Both the position numbers and the translations under genes were made by a program. 64,000 nucleotides of DNA from Nocardiopsis suaedae (GTDB taxonomy: Bacteria > Actinomycetota > Actinomycetes > Streptosporangiales > Streptosporangiaceae), in the NCBI RefSeq assembly GCF_027706745.1, contig NZ_JAQFWP010000021.1:27259-91258 (forward strand). Reading direction: 5' to 3'. Numbering within the stretch: position 1 is the first letter of the stretch; each line of letters opens with the position of its first letter. This document shows, in pieces, positions 1-8,596 of the stretch. The notes under the pieces were generated by a model. It searched no databases and had not been told where the DNA came from. It saw nothing but the letters and a program-made list of their open reading frames with translations.

Positions 1-1
1 C

Positions 2-1345
2 GTCCTCATCGAGGGCGAGCGGGTGGCCGCCGTGGCGGCCCGGGGCAGCGAGGCCGCCGAGGCCTGGGCGCGCGGCGGGGCCGAGGTGATCGACGCCGAG
101 GGGCACTACGTGGTCCCCGGCGGCGTGGACGCCCACACCCACATGGAGATGCCGTTCGGCGGCACCTACGCCTCCGACACCTTCGAGACCGGTACCCGGG
201 CGGCCGCCTGGGGCGGGACCACCACCATCGTCGACTTCGCCGTGCAGCGCGCGGGCGAGTCGCTGCGGGCGAGCGTGGACGCCTGGCACGCCAAGGCCGA
301 CGGGGTGTGCGCGGTCGACTACGGCTTCCACGCCATCGTCGGGGACGCGGTGCCCGACGCCCTCAAGGAACTGGACGCCCTGGTGGACGAGGGCATCACC
401 TCGTTCAAGATGTTCATGGCCTACCCGGGCGTGTTCTACAGCGACGACGGGCGGATCCTGCGCACCATGCAGCGGGCCGCCGCCAACGGCGGCCTGATGA
501 TGATGCACGCCGAGAACGGCCTGGCGATCGACGTGCTCGTGGAGCAGGCGCTCGCCGAGGGGCGCACCGGCCCCGAGGCGCACGGGCGGGTCCGCCGTGA
601 ACTGCTGGAGTCCGAGGCGGTGCACCGGGCGGTCCGCCTGGCCCAGGTGGCGGGCGCCCCGCTGTACATCGTGCACGTGTCGGCGGGCCAGGCGGTCGAG
701 GAGATCGCCCGCGCGCGCGACGAGGGGCTCAACGTCTTCGCCGAGACCTGCCCGCAGTACCTGTACCTGTCCGTCGACGACCTGGCGCGCCCGGACTTCG
801 AGGGCGCCAAGTACGTGTGCTCCACACCGCTCCGACCGCGCGAGCACCAGGAGCTGCTCTGGCGGGCGCTGCGCACCGGCGACCTGTCGGTGGTCTCCAC
901 CGACCACTGCCCGTTCTGCTTCAAGGGCCAGAAGGAGCTGGGCCTGGGGGACTTCTCCAAGATCCCCAACGGGATGCCCGGGGTGGAGCACCGCATGGAC
1001 CTGCTGCACCAGGCGGTGCTGGACGGGCGCATCTCCCGGCGCCGGTGGATCGAGCTGGCCTGCGCGGCGCCCGCCCGCATGTTCGGCCTGTACCCGCGCA
1101 AGGGAACGATCGCGCCCGGCGCCGACGCCGACATCGTCGTCTACGACCCGGGGGCCGGGCACGTGCTCTCCGCCGCCACCCACCACATGAACGTCGACTA
1201 CTCGGCCTACGAGGGGCTGCACGTCACCGGGAAGGCCCGCACGGTGCTCTCCCGCGGGCGCGTGGTCGTGGACCGGGGCGCCTACACCGGCGCGGCCGGG
1301 CACGGCGGGTTCGTCCGGCGCGGGCTGTGCGGGGAACTGATCTGA
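2..1345 (+). CDS. Hydantoinase / dihydropyrimidinase (5' end outside window)
   Basis: Zinc amidohydrolase that opens cyclic amides such as dihydropyrimidines or hydantoins in the cytosol. The reading frame is open from the first bases (VLIEGERVAAV, the usual beta-sandwich end of the family), so the true start lies upstream; a GTG at 23 is probably internal. Visible active-site elements are HTHMEMPFGG (first metal His pair), SFKMFMAYPG with the lysine that is normally carboxylated, HAENG, HVSAG and STDHCPF. Length fits a family of about 460 residues that has lost only its first 20-30. Thirteen bases separate it from the F420-dependent oxidoreductase, suggesting one catabolic operon. Substrate (pyrimidine versus hydantoin) cannot be told from sequence. 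Confidence 0.9.
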   Translation, partial: VLIEGERVAAVAARGSEAAEAWARGGAEVIDAEGHYVVPGGVDAHTHMEMPFGGTYASDTFETGTRAAAWGGTTTIVDFAVQRAGESLRASVDAWHAKADGVCAVDYGFHAIVGDAVPDALKELDALVDEGITSFKMFMAYPGVFYSDDGRILRTMQRAAANGGLMMMHAENGLAIDVLVEQALAEGRTGPEAHGRVRRELLESEAVHRAVRLAQVAGAPLYIVHVSAGQAVEEIARARDEGLNVFAETCPQYLYLSVDDLARPDFEGAKYVCSTPLRPREHQELLWRALRTGDLSVVSTDHCPFCFKGQKELGLGDFSKIPNGMPGVEHRMDLLHQAVLDGRISRRRWIELACAAPARMFGLYPRKGTIAPGADADIVVYDPGAGHVLSAATHHMNVDYSAYEGLHVTGKARTVLSRGRVVVDRGAYTGAAGHGGFVRRGLCGELI

Positions 1346-1357
1346 GAGGGGAGCGCC

Positions 1358-2395
1358 ATGGACGTGGGGCTGGTTCTGCAGACCGACCCGCCCGGCGCGC
1401 AGGTCGTCGAGCGGATGCGGCGCGCCGAGGAGCTGGGGTTCAGCCACGGGTGGACGTTCGATTCGGCGGTGCTCTGGCAGGAGCCGTTCGTCATCTACAG
1501 CCGCATCCTGGCCGCCACCGAGACGCTCCGGGTGGGCACGATGGTGACCAACCCGTCCACCAGGGCGTGGGAGGTCACCGCGTCGGCGTTCGCCACGCTG
1601 AACGAGATGTTCGGGCCGCGCACGGTGTGCGGGATCGGGCGCGGCGACTCGGCGATGCGCGTGGCCGGGCGCAGGCCCACCACGCTGGTGCGGCTGGAGC
1701 GCGCCATCACCGCCATCCGGGACCTGGCCGAGGGGCGTGGGGCCCGCCTGGGCACCGGCCCCGACGGGGAGCCCGCCGGGGACCCGGTGCGGCTGCCGTG
1801 GGTGCGGGACGGGCACCTGCCGGTGTGGGCGGCGGCCTATGGGCCCAAGGCGCTGGCGATGGCCGGGCGCACCGCGGACGGGTTCATCCTCCAGCTCGCC
1901 GACCCCTTCCTCACCGAGTGGATGGTGGAGGCGGTGCGGCGGGCGGCCCGGGAGGCCGGGCGCGACCCGGACGACGTGGCGATCTGCGTCGCCGCGCCCG
2001 CCTACACCACCGACGGCACCCCCGAGGGGCTCGCCCACGCCCGCGAGCAGTGCCGCTGGTTCGGCGGCATGGTCGGCAACCACGTCGCCGACCTCGTCGC
2101 CCGCTACGGCGCGGCCTCAGGGGCCGTTCCCGCCGAGCTCACCGACTACATCAGGGAGCGGGAGGGGTACGACTACGCCCACCACGGCCGCACCGGCAAC
2201 CCCGACACCGCGTTCGTGCCGGACGCCGTCGTGGACCGGTTCTGCGTGCTCGGCCCGCCCGAGGAGCACGTGCGCCGTCTGAAAGAGCTCCGCGCCCTGG
2301 GGGTCGACCAGTTCGCCGTCTACGCCATGCACGACGCCGTGGACGAGGTGGCCGTCACATACGGCAGGGAGGTGATCCCGGCGCTGGGCGGGTAG
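1358..2395 (+). CDS. F420-dependent LLM-class oxidoreductase (TIGR03842-like)
   Basis: A 345-residue luciferase-like (beta/alpha)8 protein, expected to use reduced F420 or FMN. The N-terminus (MDVGLVLQTDPPGAQVVERM), the central VGTMVTNPSTRAWEVTAS and the GIGRGDSAM loop fit the F420-dependent LLM subfamily that is often found beside dihydropyrimidinase genes. The ATG start has a GAGAGGGGAG ribosome site 5 nt upstream. It follows the hydantoinase closely and is followed by a strong hairpin, so the two genes probably end one transcript. F420 use is supported by fbiA, fbiB and fbiC in the same window. The substrate is unknown; a role in reducing or oxidising pyrimidine-derived intermediates is inference from neighbourhood. 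Confidence 0.82.
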   Translation: MDVGLVLQTDPPGAQVVERMRRAEELGFSHGWTFDSAVLWQEPFVIYSRILAATETLRVGTMVTNPSTRAWEVTASAFATLNEMFGPRTVCGIGRGDSAMRVAGRRPTTLVRLERAITAIRDLAEGRGARLGTGPDGEPAGDPVRLPWVRDGHLPVWAAAYGPKALAMAGRTADGFILQLADPFLTEWMVEAVRRAAREAGRDPDDVAICVAAPAYTTDGTPEGLAHAREQCRWFGGMVGNHVADLVARYGAASGAVPAELTDYIREREGYDYAHHGRTGNPDTAFVPDAVVDRFCVLGPPEEHVRRLKELRALGVDQFAVYAMHDAVDEVAVTYGREVIPALGG

Positions 2396-2403
2396 GCACC
2401 GGG

Positions 2404-2435
2404 GCGCGGCCGGGTAGACCACTGCCCGGCCGCGC
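2404..2435 (+). terminator. Hairpin after the LLM oxidoreductase gene
   Basis: Perfect 11-bp stem (GCGCGGCCGGG with CCCGGCCGCGC) around a 10-nt loop, 9 nt after the stop codon. There is no U-tract, as is common for actinobacterial hairpin terminators. Confidence 0.7.
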
Positions 2436-2478
2436 CGGACGGCGCCGCAGGTCGGAACAGAGGCACCCCGGGTGCCCA

Positions 2479-2504
2479 ATGGTCCAGACCATCACCGCTA
2501 GGCT
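2479..2504 (+). promoter_or_regulatory. DasR-like operator and -10 box before ppc
   Basis: ATGGTCCAGACCAT (2479-2492) has 6-bp inverted arms and differs at one central base from the TGGTCTAGACCA core recalled for dre sites bound by the GntR/HutC regulator DasR. A -10-like TAGGCT follows at 2499-2504, so the palindrome sits where the -35 region would be. Repressor binding there would block transcription of ppc. Operator identity is inferred from motif only. Confidence 0.45.
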
Positions 2505-2575
2505 GTCGCACCGACACGCCACCGCGGAACCTGCAACGGCGCCGGTGCGGTGACCCTGCGAGAGGAGATCGGGCG

Positions 2576-5224
2576 ATGGCGAACGACCCCGCCGGTGCCG
2601 GGCGCGAGGGCGCCCGGCAGGAGATGCCGGAGCAGCTGCGCAGCGACATCCGGCTGCTCGGCGGCACCCTGGGCACGGTACTGGCCGAGGGCGGCGGCGA
2701 GGACCTGCTGGCCGACGTGGAGAAGCTGCGCACCGCCGTGATCGGCGCCCGCGAGGGCACCGTCGACCCGGCCTCGATCACCGATCTGGTCGAGTCCTGG
2801 CCGCTGGAGCGCGCCAAGCAGGTGGCGCGCGCGTTCACGGTCTACTTCCACCTCGCCAACCTGGCCGAGGAGCACCAGCGCATGCGCGCCCTGCGCGAGC
2901 GCGACGACGCGGTGCACCCGCCCGGCGAGTCGCTGGCCGCCGCGGTGGAGACGGTCCGCGCCGACTGCGGCGAGGAGCGGCTGGCCCGGTTCGTGGAGGG
3001 CATGGAGTTCCACCCGGTGCTCACCGCCCACCCCACCGAGGCGCGCCGCCGCGCCGTGTCCACCGCCATCGTGCGGATCGGCGCCCAGCTGGAGCGGCTG
3101 CACGCCGCCCACCCCGACAGCGCCGCCGAGCGGGAGGCCCGCCGCCGCCTCACCGAGGAGGTGGACCTGCTCTGGCGCACCTCCCAGCTGCGCTACACCA
3201 AGCTCGACCCGCTCGACGAGGTGCGCACCGCCATGGCCGCCTTCGACGAGACCATCTTCGCGGTGGTGCCGGAGATCTACCGGTCGCTGGACACCGCGCT
3301 GGACCCGGCCGGGACCGGCACCCGCCCGCCGCAGGCGCGCGCGTTCATGCGCTACGGCAGCTGGATCGGCGGCGACCGGGACGGCAACCCGTTCGTCACC
3401 CACGAGGTGACCCGGGAGGCCATCGCCATCCAGTCCGAGCACGTGCTGCGCAGCCTGGAGGAGGCCTGCGGCCGGGTGGCGCGCACCCTGACCGCCTACG
3501 CCAACCTCACTCCGGCCGGCGAGGACCTGCGCGACACCCTGGCCACGGCGCAGGCCGCGCACCCGCCGCTGATGGCCGACATCGCCAAGCGCTCCCCGAA
3601 CGAGCCGCACCGGCAGATGCTGATGTTCGCCGCCGCGCGGCTGCGCGCCACCCGCGAGCGCAACGCCGACCTGGCCTACCAGCGCCCCGAGCAGCTCCTG
3701 GAGGACCTGCGCACGGTGCAGTCCTCGCTGGACGCGGCCGGGGCCCGGCGCCAGGCCTACGGGGAGCTGCAGCACCTCGTCTGGCAGGCCGAGACCTTCG
3801 GGTTCCACCTGGCCGAGCTGGAGATCCGCCAGCACAGCGCGGTGCACGCCCGGGCCCTGGAGGAGGTGCGCGCCGGGGGCGCGCTGTCCGAGGCCACCGA
3901 GGAGGTGCTGGCCACGCTGCGGGTCGTGGCCTGGATCCAGGAGCGGTTCGGCGTCGACGCCTGCCGCCGCTACATCGTCAGCTTCACCCGCTCGGCCGCG
4001 GACGTGGCCGCCGTGCACGAGCTGGCCGCGCACGCCCTGCCCGCGGGCAAGGCCCCGGTGCTGGACGTGATCCCGCTCTTCGAGACCGGCGCCGACCTGG
4101 ACGCCTCGCCGCGGGTGCTGGACGGCATGCTGGAGCTTCCGGACGTGCGGCGGCGCCTGGCCGAGTCCGGGAACCGGCTGGAGGTCATGCTCGGCTACAG
4201 CGACTCGGCCAAGGACGTCGGCCCGGTCAGCGCCACCCTGCGCCTGTACGACGTGCAGGGGCGGCTGGCCGAGTGGGCCGACCGCAACGGGGTGGTGCTC
4301 ACCCTGTTCCACGGCCGCGGCGGCTCCCTCGGCCGGGGCGGCGGACCGGCCAGCCGGGCCCTGCTGGCGCAGGCCCCCGGGTCGGTGGACGGGCGGTTCA
4401 AGGTGACCGAGCAGGGCGAGGTCATCTTCGCCCGGTACGGGCAGCGGGCCATCGCGCACCGCCACGCCGAGCAGGTCGGGCACGCGGTGCTGCTGGCCTC
4501 CACCGGCACCGTGCAGGACCGGGCGCGCCGGGCCGCGGACCGGTTCCGGGGCCTGGCCGACGAGATCGCCGAGGCGGCGCAGGCCGCCTACCGGGAGCTC
4601 ATCGACACCGACGGGTTCGCCGAGTGGTTCTCCCGCGTCAGCCCGCTGGAGGAGCTGGGCGAGCTGCGGCTGGGCTCGCGGCCCTCGCGCCGCTCGGCCG
4701 CCCGGGGGCTGGACGACCTGCGCGCCATCCCGTGGGTGTTCGCCTGGACCCAGACCCGGGTCAACCTGCCGGGCTGGTACGGCCTGGGCACCGGGCTGGC
4801 GGCCGTCTCGGACCCGGAGGCGCTGCGCGCGGCCTACGCCGAGTGGCCGCTGTTCGCCTCGCTGCTGGACAACGCGGAGATGAGCCTGGCCAAGACGGAC
4901 CGGGCGATCGCCGAGCGGTACCTGCGGCTGGGCGGCCGGCCCGAGCTGACCGACAAGGTGCTGGCCGAGTACGACCGCACCCGGGACCTGGTGCTGGACA
5001 CCACCGGGCACACCCGGCTGCTGGAGAACCGGCGGGTGCTGTCGCGGGCGGTGGACCTGCGCAACCCGTACGTGGACGCGCTGTCGCACCTGCAGCTGCG
5101 GGCGCTGAACGCGCTGCGCGGCCCGGAGGCCGAGAAGCTGGACGAGGACGACCAGCGGCACCTGGAGCGGCTGCTCCTGCTGTCGGTCAACGGTGTGGCG
5201 GCCGGACTGCAGAACACCGGCTGA
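2576..5224 (+). CDS. ppc: Phosphoenolpyruvate carboxylase
   Basis: Cytosolic anaplerotic enzyme: PEP + bicarbonate gives oxaloacetate + phosphate. The 882-residue length is normal for bacterial PEPC. The catalytic histidine motif VLTAHPTEARRR is at about residues 148-159 (His152), the lysine-containing GYSDSAKDVG near 540-549, the phosphate-binding FHGRGGSLGRGGGP near 578-591, and the protein ends in the invariant QNTG carboxy terminus. The ATG has an AGAGGAG ribosome site at 2561-2567. The gene seems monocistronic: an operator/promoter lies upstream and a hairpin immediately downstream. No regulatory insertion or truncation is visible. Confidence 0.98.
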   Translation: MANDPAGAGREGARQEMPEQLRSDIRLLGGTLGTVLAEGGGEDLLADVEKLRTAVIGAREGTVDPASITDLVESWPLERAKQVARAFTVYFHLANLAEEHQRMRALRERDDAVHPPGESLAAAVETVRADCGEERLARFVEGMEFHPVLTAHPTEARRRAVSTAIVRIGAQLERLHAAHPDSAAEREARRRLTEEVDLLWRTSQLRYTKLDPLDEVRTAMAAFDETIFAVVPEIYRSLDTALDPAGTGTRPPQARAFMRYGSWIGGDRDGNPFVTHEVTREAIAIQSEHVLRSLEEACGRVARTLTAYANLTPAGEDLRDTLATAQAAHPPLMADIAKRSPNEPHRQMLMFAAARLRATRERNADLAYQRPEQLLEDLRTVQSSLDAAGARRQAYGELQHLVWQAETFGFHLAELEIRQHSAVHARALEEVRAGGALSEATEEVLATLRVVAWIQERFGVDACRRYIVSFTRSAADVAAVHELAAHALPAGKAPVLDVIPLFETGADLDASPRVLDGMLELPDVRRRLAESGNRLEVMLGYSDSAKDVGPVSATLRLYDVQGRLAEWADRNGVVLTLFHGRGGSLGRGGGPASRALLAQAPGSVDGRFKVTEQGEVIFARYGQRAIAHRHAEQVGHAVLLASTGTVQDRARRAADRFRGLADEIAEAAQAAYRELIDTDGFAEWFSRVSPLEELGELRLGSRPSRRSAARGLDDLRAIPWVFAWTQTRVNLPGWYGLGTGLAAVSDPEALRAAYAEWPLFASLLDNAEMSLAKTDRAIAERYLRLGGRPELTDKVLAEYDRTRDLVLDTTGHTRLLENRRVLSRAVDLRNPYVDALSHLQLRALNALRGPEAEKLDEDDQRHLERLLLLSVNGVAAGLQNTG

Positions 5225-5230
5225 CCCGGC

Positions 5231-5258
5231 GCGGCCCCTTCCGGGGGGAAGGGGCCGC
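5231..5258 (+). terminator. Hairpin terminator of ppc
   Basis: GCGGCCCCTT pairs perfectly with AAGGGGCCGC around an 8-nt C/G loop, 6 nt past the ppc stop. No U-run follows; the next promoter begins a few bases later. Confidence 0.75.
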
Positions 5259-5263
5259 ACCGG

Positions 5264-5276
5264 TATACATGGACCC
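5264..5276 (+). promoter_or_regulatory. -10 box of a probable leaderless promoter for birA
   Basis: TATACA (5264-5269) is followed by 7 nt and then the ATG at 5277, so transcription would begin at or next to the A of the start codon. No Shine-Dalgarno sequence is present. Confidence 0.55.
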
Positions 5277-6113
5277 ATGAGCGCCACGCCCTCCCCGTAC
5301 GCCGATCCGGACCGCCCGCCGCTCAGCGAGCGCGCGCTCACCCGCGCCCTGGTGCGGCCCGAGACGATGTGGACCGGGCTGGAGGTGGTCCCCGCGCTCG
5401 GGTCCACCAACACCGAGCTGCTGGCCCGGGCCCGCGAGGGCGCCGAGGCGGGGCGGGTTCTGGTCACCGAGCACCAGACCGCGGGCCGGGGGCGCCTCGG
5501 CCGTGGATTCACCACCCCCGACCGGGCGGCCCTCACCTTCTCGGTGCTGGTGCGCCCGCGCGCGGCCCCCGGACGGCTGGGGTGGCTGCCGCTGGCCATG
5601 GGGGTGGCGGCGGTGCGGGCGTGCGGCTTCGTCGGCCAGGTGTTCCCGGCCCTCAAGTGGCCCAACGACGTGCTCGGCCCCTCGGGCGGCAAGCTCGCCG
5701 GGATCCTGGCCGAGGCCGACTTCTCCGGCGGCGGCCCGGCGGTGGTGGTGGGCATGGGGCTGAACGTGAGCCAGGGGCGCGCGGAGCTGCCGGTGGACAC
5801 GGCCACCTCCCTGGTGCTGGAGGGCGACCCGCACGGCGACCGGGACCCGCTGCTGCGCGCCGTGCTGCGCGCCTTCGCCGACGTGTACGGCGCCTGGGAG
5901 GCGGCCGGGGGCGACGCCGAGGCGAGCGGCCTGGCCCGCGAGTACCGGGAGGGCTGCGCCACGCTCGGCCGCCGGGTGCGCGTCCACCTGCCCGCCGGGC
6001 GGCTGCTGGAGGGCGAGGCCGAGGACGTGGACGCCGACGGCCGTCTCGTCGTCCGCCCGGACGCGGGCGCCGCGGAGGCGGTGAGCGCGGGCGACGTGGT
6101 GCACGTGCGCTGA
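5277..6113 (+). CDS. birA: Biotin--[acetyl-CoA-carboxylase] ligase
   Basis: Activates biotin with ATP and attaches it to the biotin carboxyl carrier domain of acyl-CoA carboxylases. The 278-residue protein lacks an N-terminal DNA-binding domain, so it is the monofunctional type. STNTELLARA near residue 43 and the biotinyl-AMP loop TAGRGRLGRGF near 68-78 precede the catalytic-lysine motif LKWPNDVLGPSGGKLAG at about 126. MGLNVSQGR and a C-terminal SH3-like cap follow. The ATG at 5277 is preferred over an in-frame ATG 84 nt upstream because that one lies inside the ppc end and terminator hairpin. No ribosome site precedes it, consistent with the leaderless promoter. Confidence 0.93.
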   Translation: MSATPSPYADPDRPPLSERALTRALVRPETMWTGLEVVPALGSTNTELLARAREGAEAGRVLVTEHQTAGRGRLGRGFTTPDRAALTFSVLVRPRAAPGRLGWLPLAMGVAAVRACGFVGQVFPALKWPNDVLGPSGGKLAGILAEADFSGGGPAVVVGMGLNVSQGRAELPVDTATSLVLEGDPHGDRDPLLRAVLRAFADVYGAWEAAGGDAEASGLAREYREGCATLGRRVRVHLPAGRLLEGEAEDVDADGRLVVRPDAGAAEAVSAGDVVHVR

Positions 6114-6217
6114 CGGCCGGTGCGCGCGCGGGGCCGCGTGCGCAGGGTGCCCTTCTGGGGCCCGCACCGGCGTGGCACCATGGAGGCCACGCCAGATGCC
6201 CGGGGGCCGGGGCGTTC

Positions 6218-6247
6218 TTGACGGGGAGAGGTCCCGCCCGCTAAACC
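6218..6247 (+). promoter_or_regulatory. Possible sigma70-type promoter for the adenylate cyclase gene
   Basis: TTGACG (6218-6223), an 18-nt spacer and TAAACC (6242-6247) lie in the 216-nt gap before the cyclase. The -35 is good, the -10 imperfect. Apart from this the gap shows no gene. Confidence 0.35.
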
Positions 6248-6329
6248 GACAGTGACACTGATGTGATCGTGTGGGGCCCGGACCGTTATCCGAGGCCCGC
6301 CCACCACCGCAGCGAAGACGAGAGAACGT

Positions 6330-7394
6330 ATGCCCGCGCGTCCGGACCCCGAGCAGATCGAAGCCGCCCTGTTGGGAGGAGAGGCGCGCCATACCCGCGC
6401 CGAGGCCGTGCGGCTCTCCGGCGCCCCTCCCGAGTTCGCCGGGCGGGTCTGGCGGGCCCTGGGCTTCCCCAGCCGCGGCGAGGACGCCGCCGCGTTCACC
6501 GACAGCGACGTCGAGGCCCTGCGCACCGCCGCCGACCTCTTGGCCGACGGCAAGGTGGACGAGGAGGCCGCGATCCGCCTGGCCCGCTCCATGGGGCAGA
6601 CCATGGCCCGCCTGGCCGAGTGGCAGACCAGCATCGTGTCCAACCTGGCCTTCGGGCGGGACGGGGGCGGGGACGCGCCGGAGACCGCGGGCGCAGGCGA
6701 CGACGGCGGCCTGGGGCCGCTGGTGGGCCTCACCCGCGAGCTGCTGCCGGACGTGGAGAAGCTGCTGGTGCACATCTGGCGGCGGCAGCTCGCCGCCTCC
6801 TCGGCGCGCCGCCTGGCCTTCATGGAGAGCAGCGACGACGCCGCGCCCACCTACTTCCCGCTCGCCGTGGGCTTCGCCGACCTGGTGTCCTTCACCAATC
6901 TCAGCCGCGAACTGGACGAGGTGGAGCTGGCCGAGGTGGTGGAGGGGTTCGAGTCCACCGCCACCGACATCGTGTCCTCCGGCGGCGGCCGGGTCGTCAA
7001 GACCCTCGGCGACGAGGTGTTCTTCGTCGCCAACACGCCGCGCCAGGCCGCCGAGATCGCGCTGCGCCTGTCCGACGGGGTCGCCACCGACATCGAGGTG
7101 CCGGACGTGCGGGTGGGGGTGGCCTTCGGGCCGATCCTGGCGCTGCTGGGCGACGTGTTCGGCACCACCGTGAACCGGGCCAGCCGCCTGACCTCCTTCG
7201 CCCGGCCGGGCACGGTGCTCATCGACGACGCCATGGCCGAGCAGCTCGAAGGCGAGTCGGCGCTGCAGGTGGCGGCGGTGCGCCCGCGCCACGCGCACGG
7301 CCTGGGGCGGTTGCAGCCCTACGCGCTGCGCCGGGTGTTCACACCTGCCCCGGCCACCTCGGCCTCCCCGGCCACCCCGGCGCCGGGGGCCTGA
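6330..7394 (+). CDS. Class III adenylate cyclase with N-terminal regulatory domain (Rv1264-like)
   Basis: Makes cAMP from ATP. Residues 1 to about 150 form a helical region resembling the autoinhibitory, pH-sensing domain of mycobacterial Rv1264 and Streptomyces Cya. Residues from about 175 are the cyclase homology domain: [10 protein letters not shown] near 180 (first metal Asp), [11 protein letters not shown] near 222-232 (substrate Lys and second metal Asp), and [12 protein letters not shown] near 279 (transition-state Asn and Arg). All catalytic positions seem present, so it should be active as a dimer. There is no membrane segment, hence a soluble enzyme. The tail after residue 330 is Ala/Pro-rich. 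It lies downstream of birA and ends at a hairpin. Confidence 0.9.
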   Translation: MPARPDPEQIEAALLGGEARHTRAEAVRLSGAPPEFAGRVWRALGFPSRGEDAAAFTDSDVEALRTAADLLADGKVDEEAAIRLARSMGQTMARLAEWQTSIVSNLAFGRDGGGDAPETAGAGDDGGLGPLVGLTRELLPDVEKLLVHIWRRQLAASSARRLAFMESSDDAAPTYFPLAVGFADLVSFTNLSRELDEVELAEVVEGFESTATDIVSSGGGRVVKTLGDEVFFVANTPRQAAEIALRLSDGVATDIEVPDVRVGVAFGPILALLGDVFGTTVNRASRLTSFARPGTVLIDDAMAEQLEGESALQVAAVRPRHAHGLGRLQPYALRRVFTPAPATSASPATPAPGA

Positions 7395-7396
7395 GT

Positions 7397-7416
7397 CCCG
7401 CCGCGCTTGCGGCGGG
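7397..7416 (+). terminator. Hairpin after the adenylate cyclase gene
   Basis: CCCGCCGC and GCGGCGGG form an 8-bp stem with a GCTT loop, 3 nt after the stop codon. Confidence 0.6.
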
Positions 7417-7471
7417 GCGGCGCGGGGCATGGGGAGGGGGAAGAGCCAGGGGCCGACCCCGAGGAGCGCTG

Positions 7472-8596
7472 GTGTCCCACGATCCCCACACCTCCGGCCG
7501 CACCGGCCGCACCGGCCGTGCGGTCCGCGCCGCCGTCGCCGTCGAGAAGAACGCCCCCGTCTCCCTGGAGACGGTGATCGTCCCCGACCCCGGACCGGGG
7601 GAGGCGCGGGTGGAGGTGCAGGCCTGCGGGGTCTGCCACACCGACCTGCACTACCGCCAGGGCGGCATCGGCGACGACTTCCCCTACCTGCTCGGCCACG
7701 AGGCCGCCGGCGTGGTCGAGGCCGTCGGCCCCGGCACCGAGGGCCTGGAGCCCGGCGACTTCGTGGTGCTGAACTGGCGGGCGGTGTGCGGCCGGTGCCG
7801 CGCCTGCGCCCGCGGCCGCCCCTGGTACTGCTTCGACACCGCCAACGCGGCCCGGCCGATGACCCTGGCCGACGGCACCCCGCTCTCACCGGCCCTGGGC
7901 ATCGGCGCGTTCGCCGAGGCCACTCTGGTCGCCGCCGGGCAGTGCACCAAGGTCGACCCCGCCGCCGACCCGGCCGCCGCCGGGCTGCTCGGCTGCGGGG
8001 TGATGGCCGGGCTGGGCGCGGCCGTCAACACCGGCGGGGTGGGGCGCGGCGACACCGTGGCGGTCATCGGCTGCGGCGGGGTGGGCGCGGCCGCGGTGGC
8101 CGGGGCGCGGCTGGCCGGGGCCGCCCGGATCATCGCCGTCGACATCGACCCGCGCAAGCTGGAGTGGGCCGCCGCGCTGGGCGCCACCGACACCGTCAAC
8201 GCCCGCGAGCAGGCCCCGGTGGCCGCGATCCGCGAGCGCACCGGCGGGTTCGGCGCCGACGTGGTGATCGACGCGGTGGGCCGCCCCGAGACCTTCCGGC
8301 AGGCGTTCTACGCCCGCGACCTGGCGGGCACCGCCGTCCTGGTGGGGGTGCCCACGCCGGAGATGCGGACCGAGCTTGAGCTGCTGGACGTGTTCGCGCG
8401 CGGCGGGGCGGTCAAGTCCTCCTGGTACGGGGACTGCCTGCCCTCCCGGGACTTCCCGATGCTGATCGACCTGTACCTGCAGGGGCGGCTGGACCTGGAC
8501 GCGTTCGTGTCCGAGCGGATCGCCCTGGACGACGTGGAGGAGGCCTTCGAACGGATGGGCAAGGGGAGCGTGCTGCGATCGGTGGTGGTCCGCTGA
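7472..8596 (+). CDS. S-(hydroxymethyl)mycothiol dehydrogenase (Zn alcohol dehydrogenase family)
   Basis: Oxidises the formaldehyde-mycothiol adduct with NAD+ to S-formylmycothiol, the actinobacterial counterpart of glutathione-dependent formaldehyde dehydrogenase. The 374 residues contain the catalytic-zinc motif CGVCHTD (Cys52) and GHEAAGVVE (His76, Glu77). The four-cysteine structural-zinc loop [15 protein letters not shown] begins near 106, and the Rossmann signature [12 protein letters not shown] lies in the second half. The GTG start is chosen because GAGGAG lies 5 nt upstream; in-frame codons further up have none. The stop is directly followed by the ATG of a metallo-hydrolase, so the pair is co-translated. 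Assignment to mycothiol rather than a generic alcohol rests on this pairing and family resemblance. Confidence 0.85.
   Translation: MSHDPHTSGRTGRTGRAVRAAVAVEKNAPVSLETVIVPDPGPGEARVEVQACGVCHTDLHYRQGGIGDDFPYLLGHEAAGVVEAVGPGTEGLEPGDFVVLNWRAVCGRCRACARGRPWYCFDTANAARPMTLADGTPLSPALGIGAFAEATLVAAGQCTKVDPAADPAAAGLLGCGVMAGLGAAVNTGGVGRGDTVAVIGCGGVGAAAVAGARLAGAARIIAVDIDPRKLEWAAALGATDTVNAREQAPVAAIRERTGGFGADVVIDAVGRPETFRQAFYARDLAGTAVLVGVPTPEMRTELELLDVFARGGAVKSSWYGDCLPSRDFPMLIDLYLQGRLDLDAFVSERIALDDVEEAFERMGKGSVLRSVVVR

Noticed and set aside
6250..6275. CRP-like half sites (GTGACACTGATGTGATC) upstream of the adenylate cyclase gene
   Set aside because: The two halves are not arranged as a TGTGA-N6-TCACA palindrome; similarity is too slight for a cAMP-receptor site.
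2498..6850. 1450-residue open frame on the minus strand opposite ppc, birA and the cyclase gene
   Set aside because: Antisense shadow caused by high GC; low-complexity Arg/Gly/Gln/Pro content and no motifs, while the plus-strand genes are clear.
5187..7889. 900-residue minus-strand open frame
   Set aside because: Spans several well-supported plus-strand genes and terminators; no recognisable domain.
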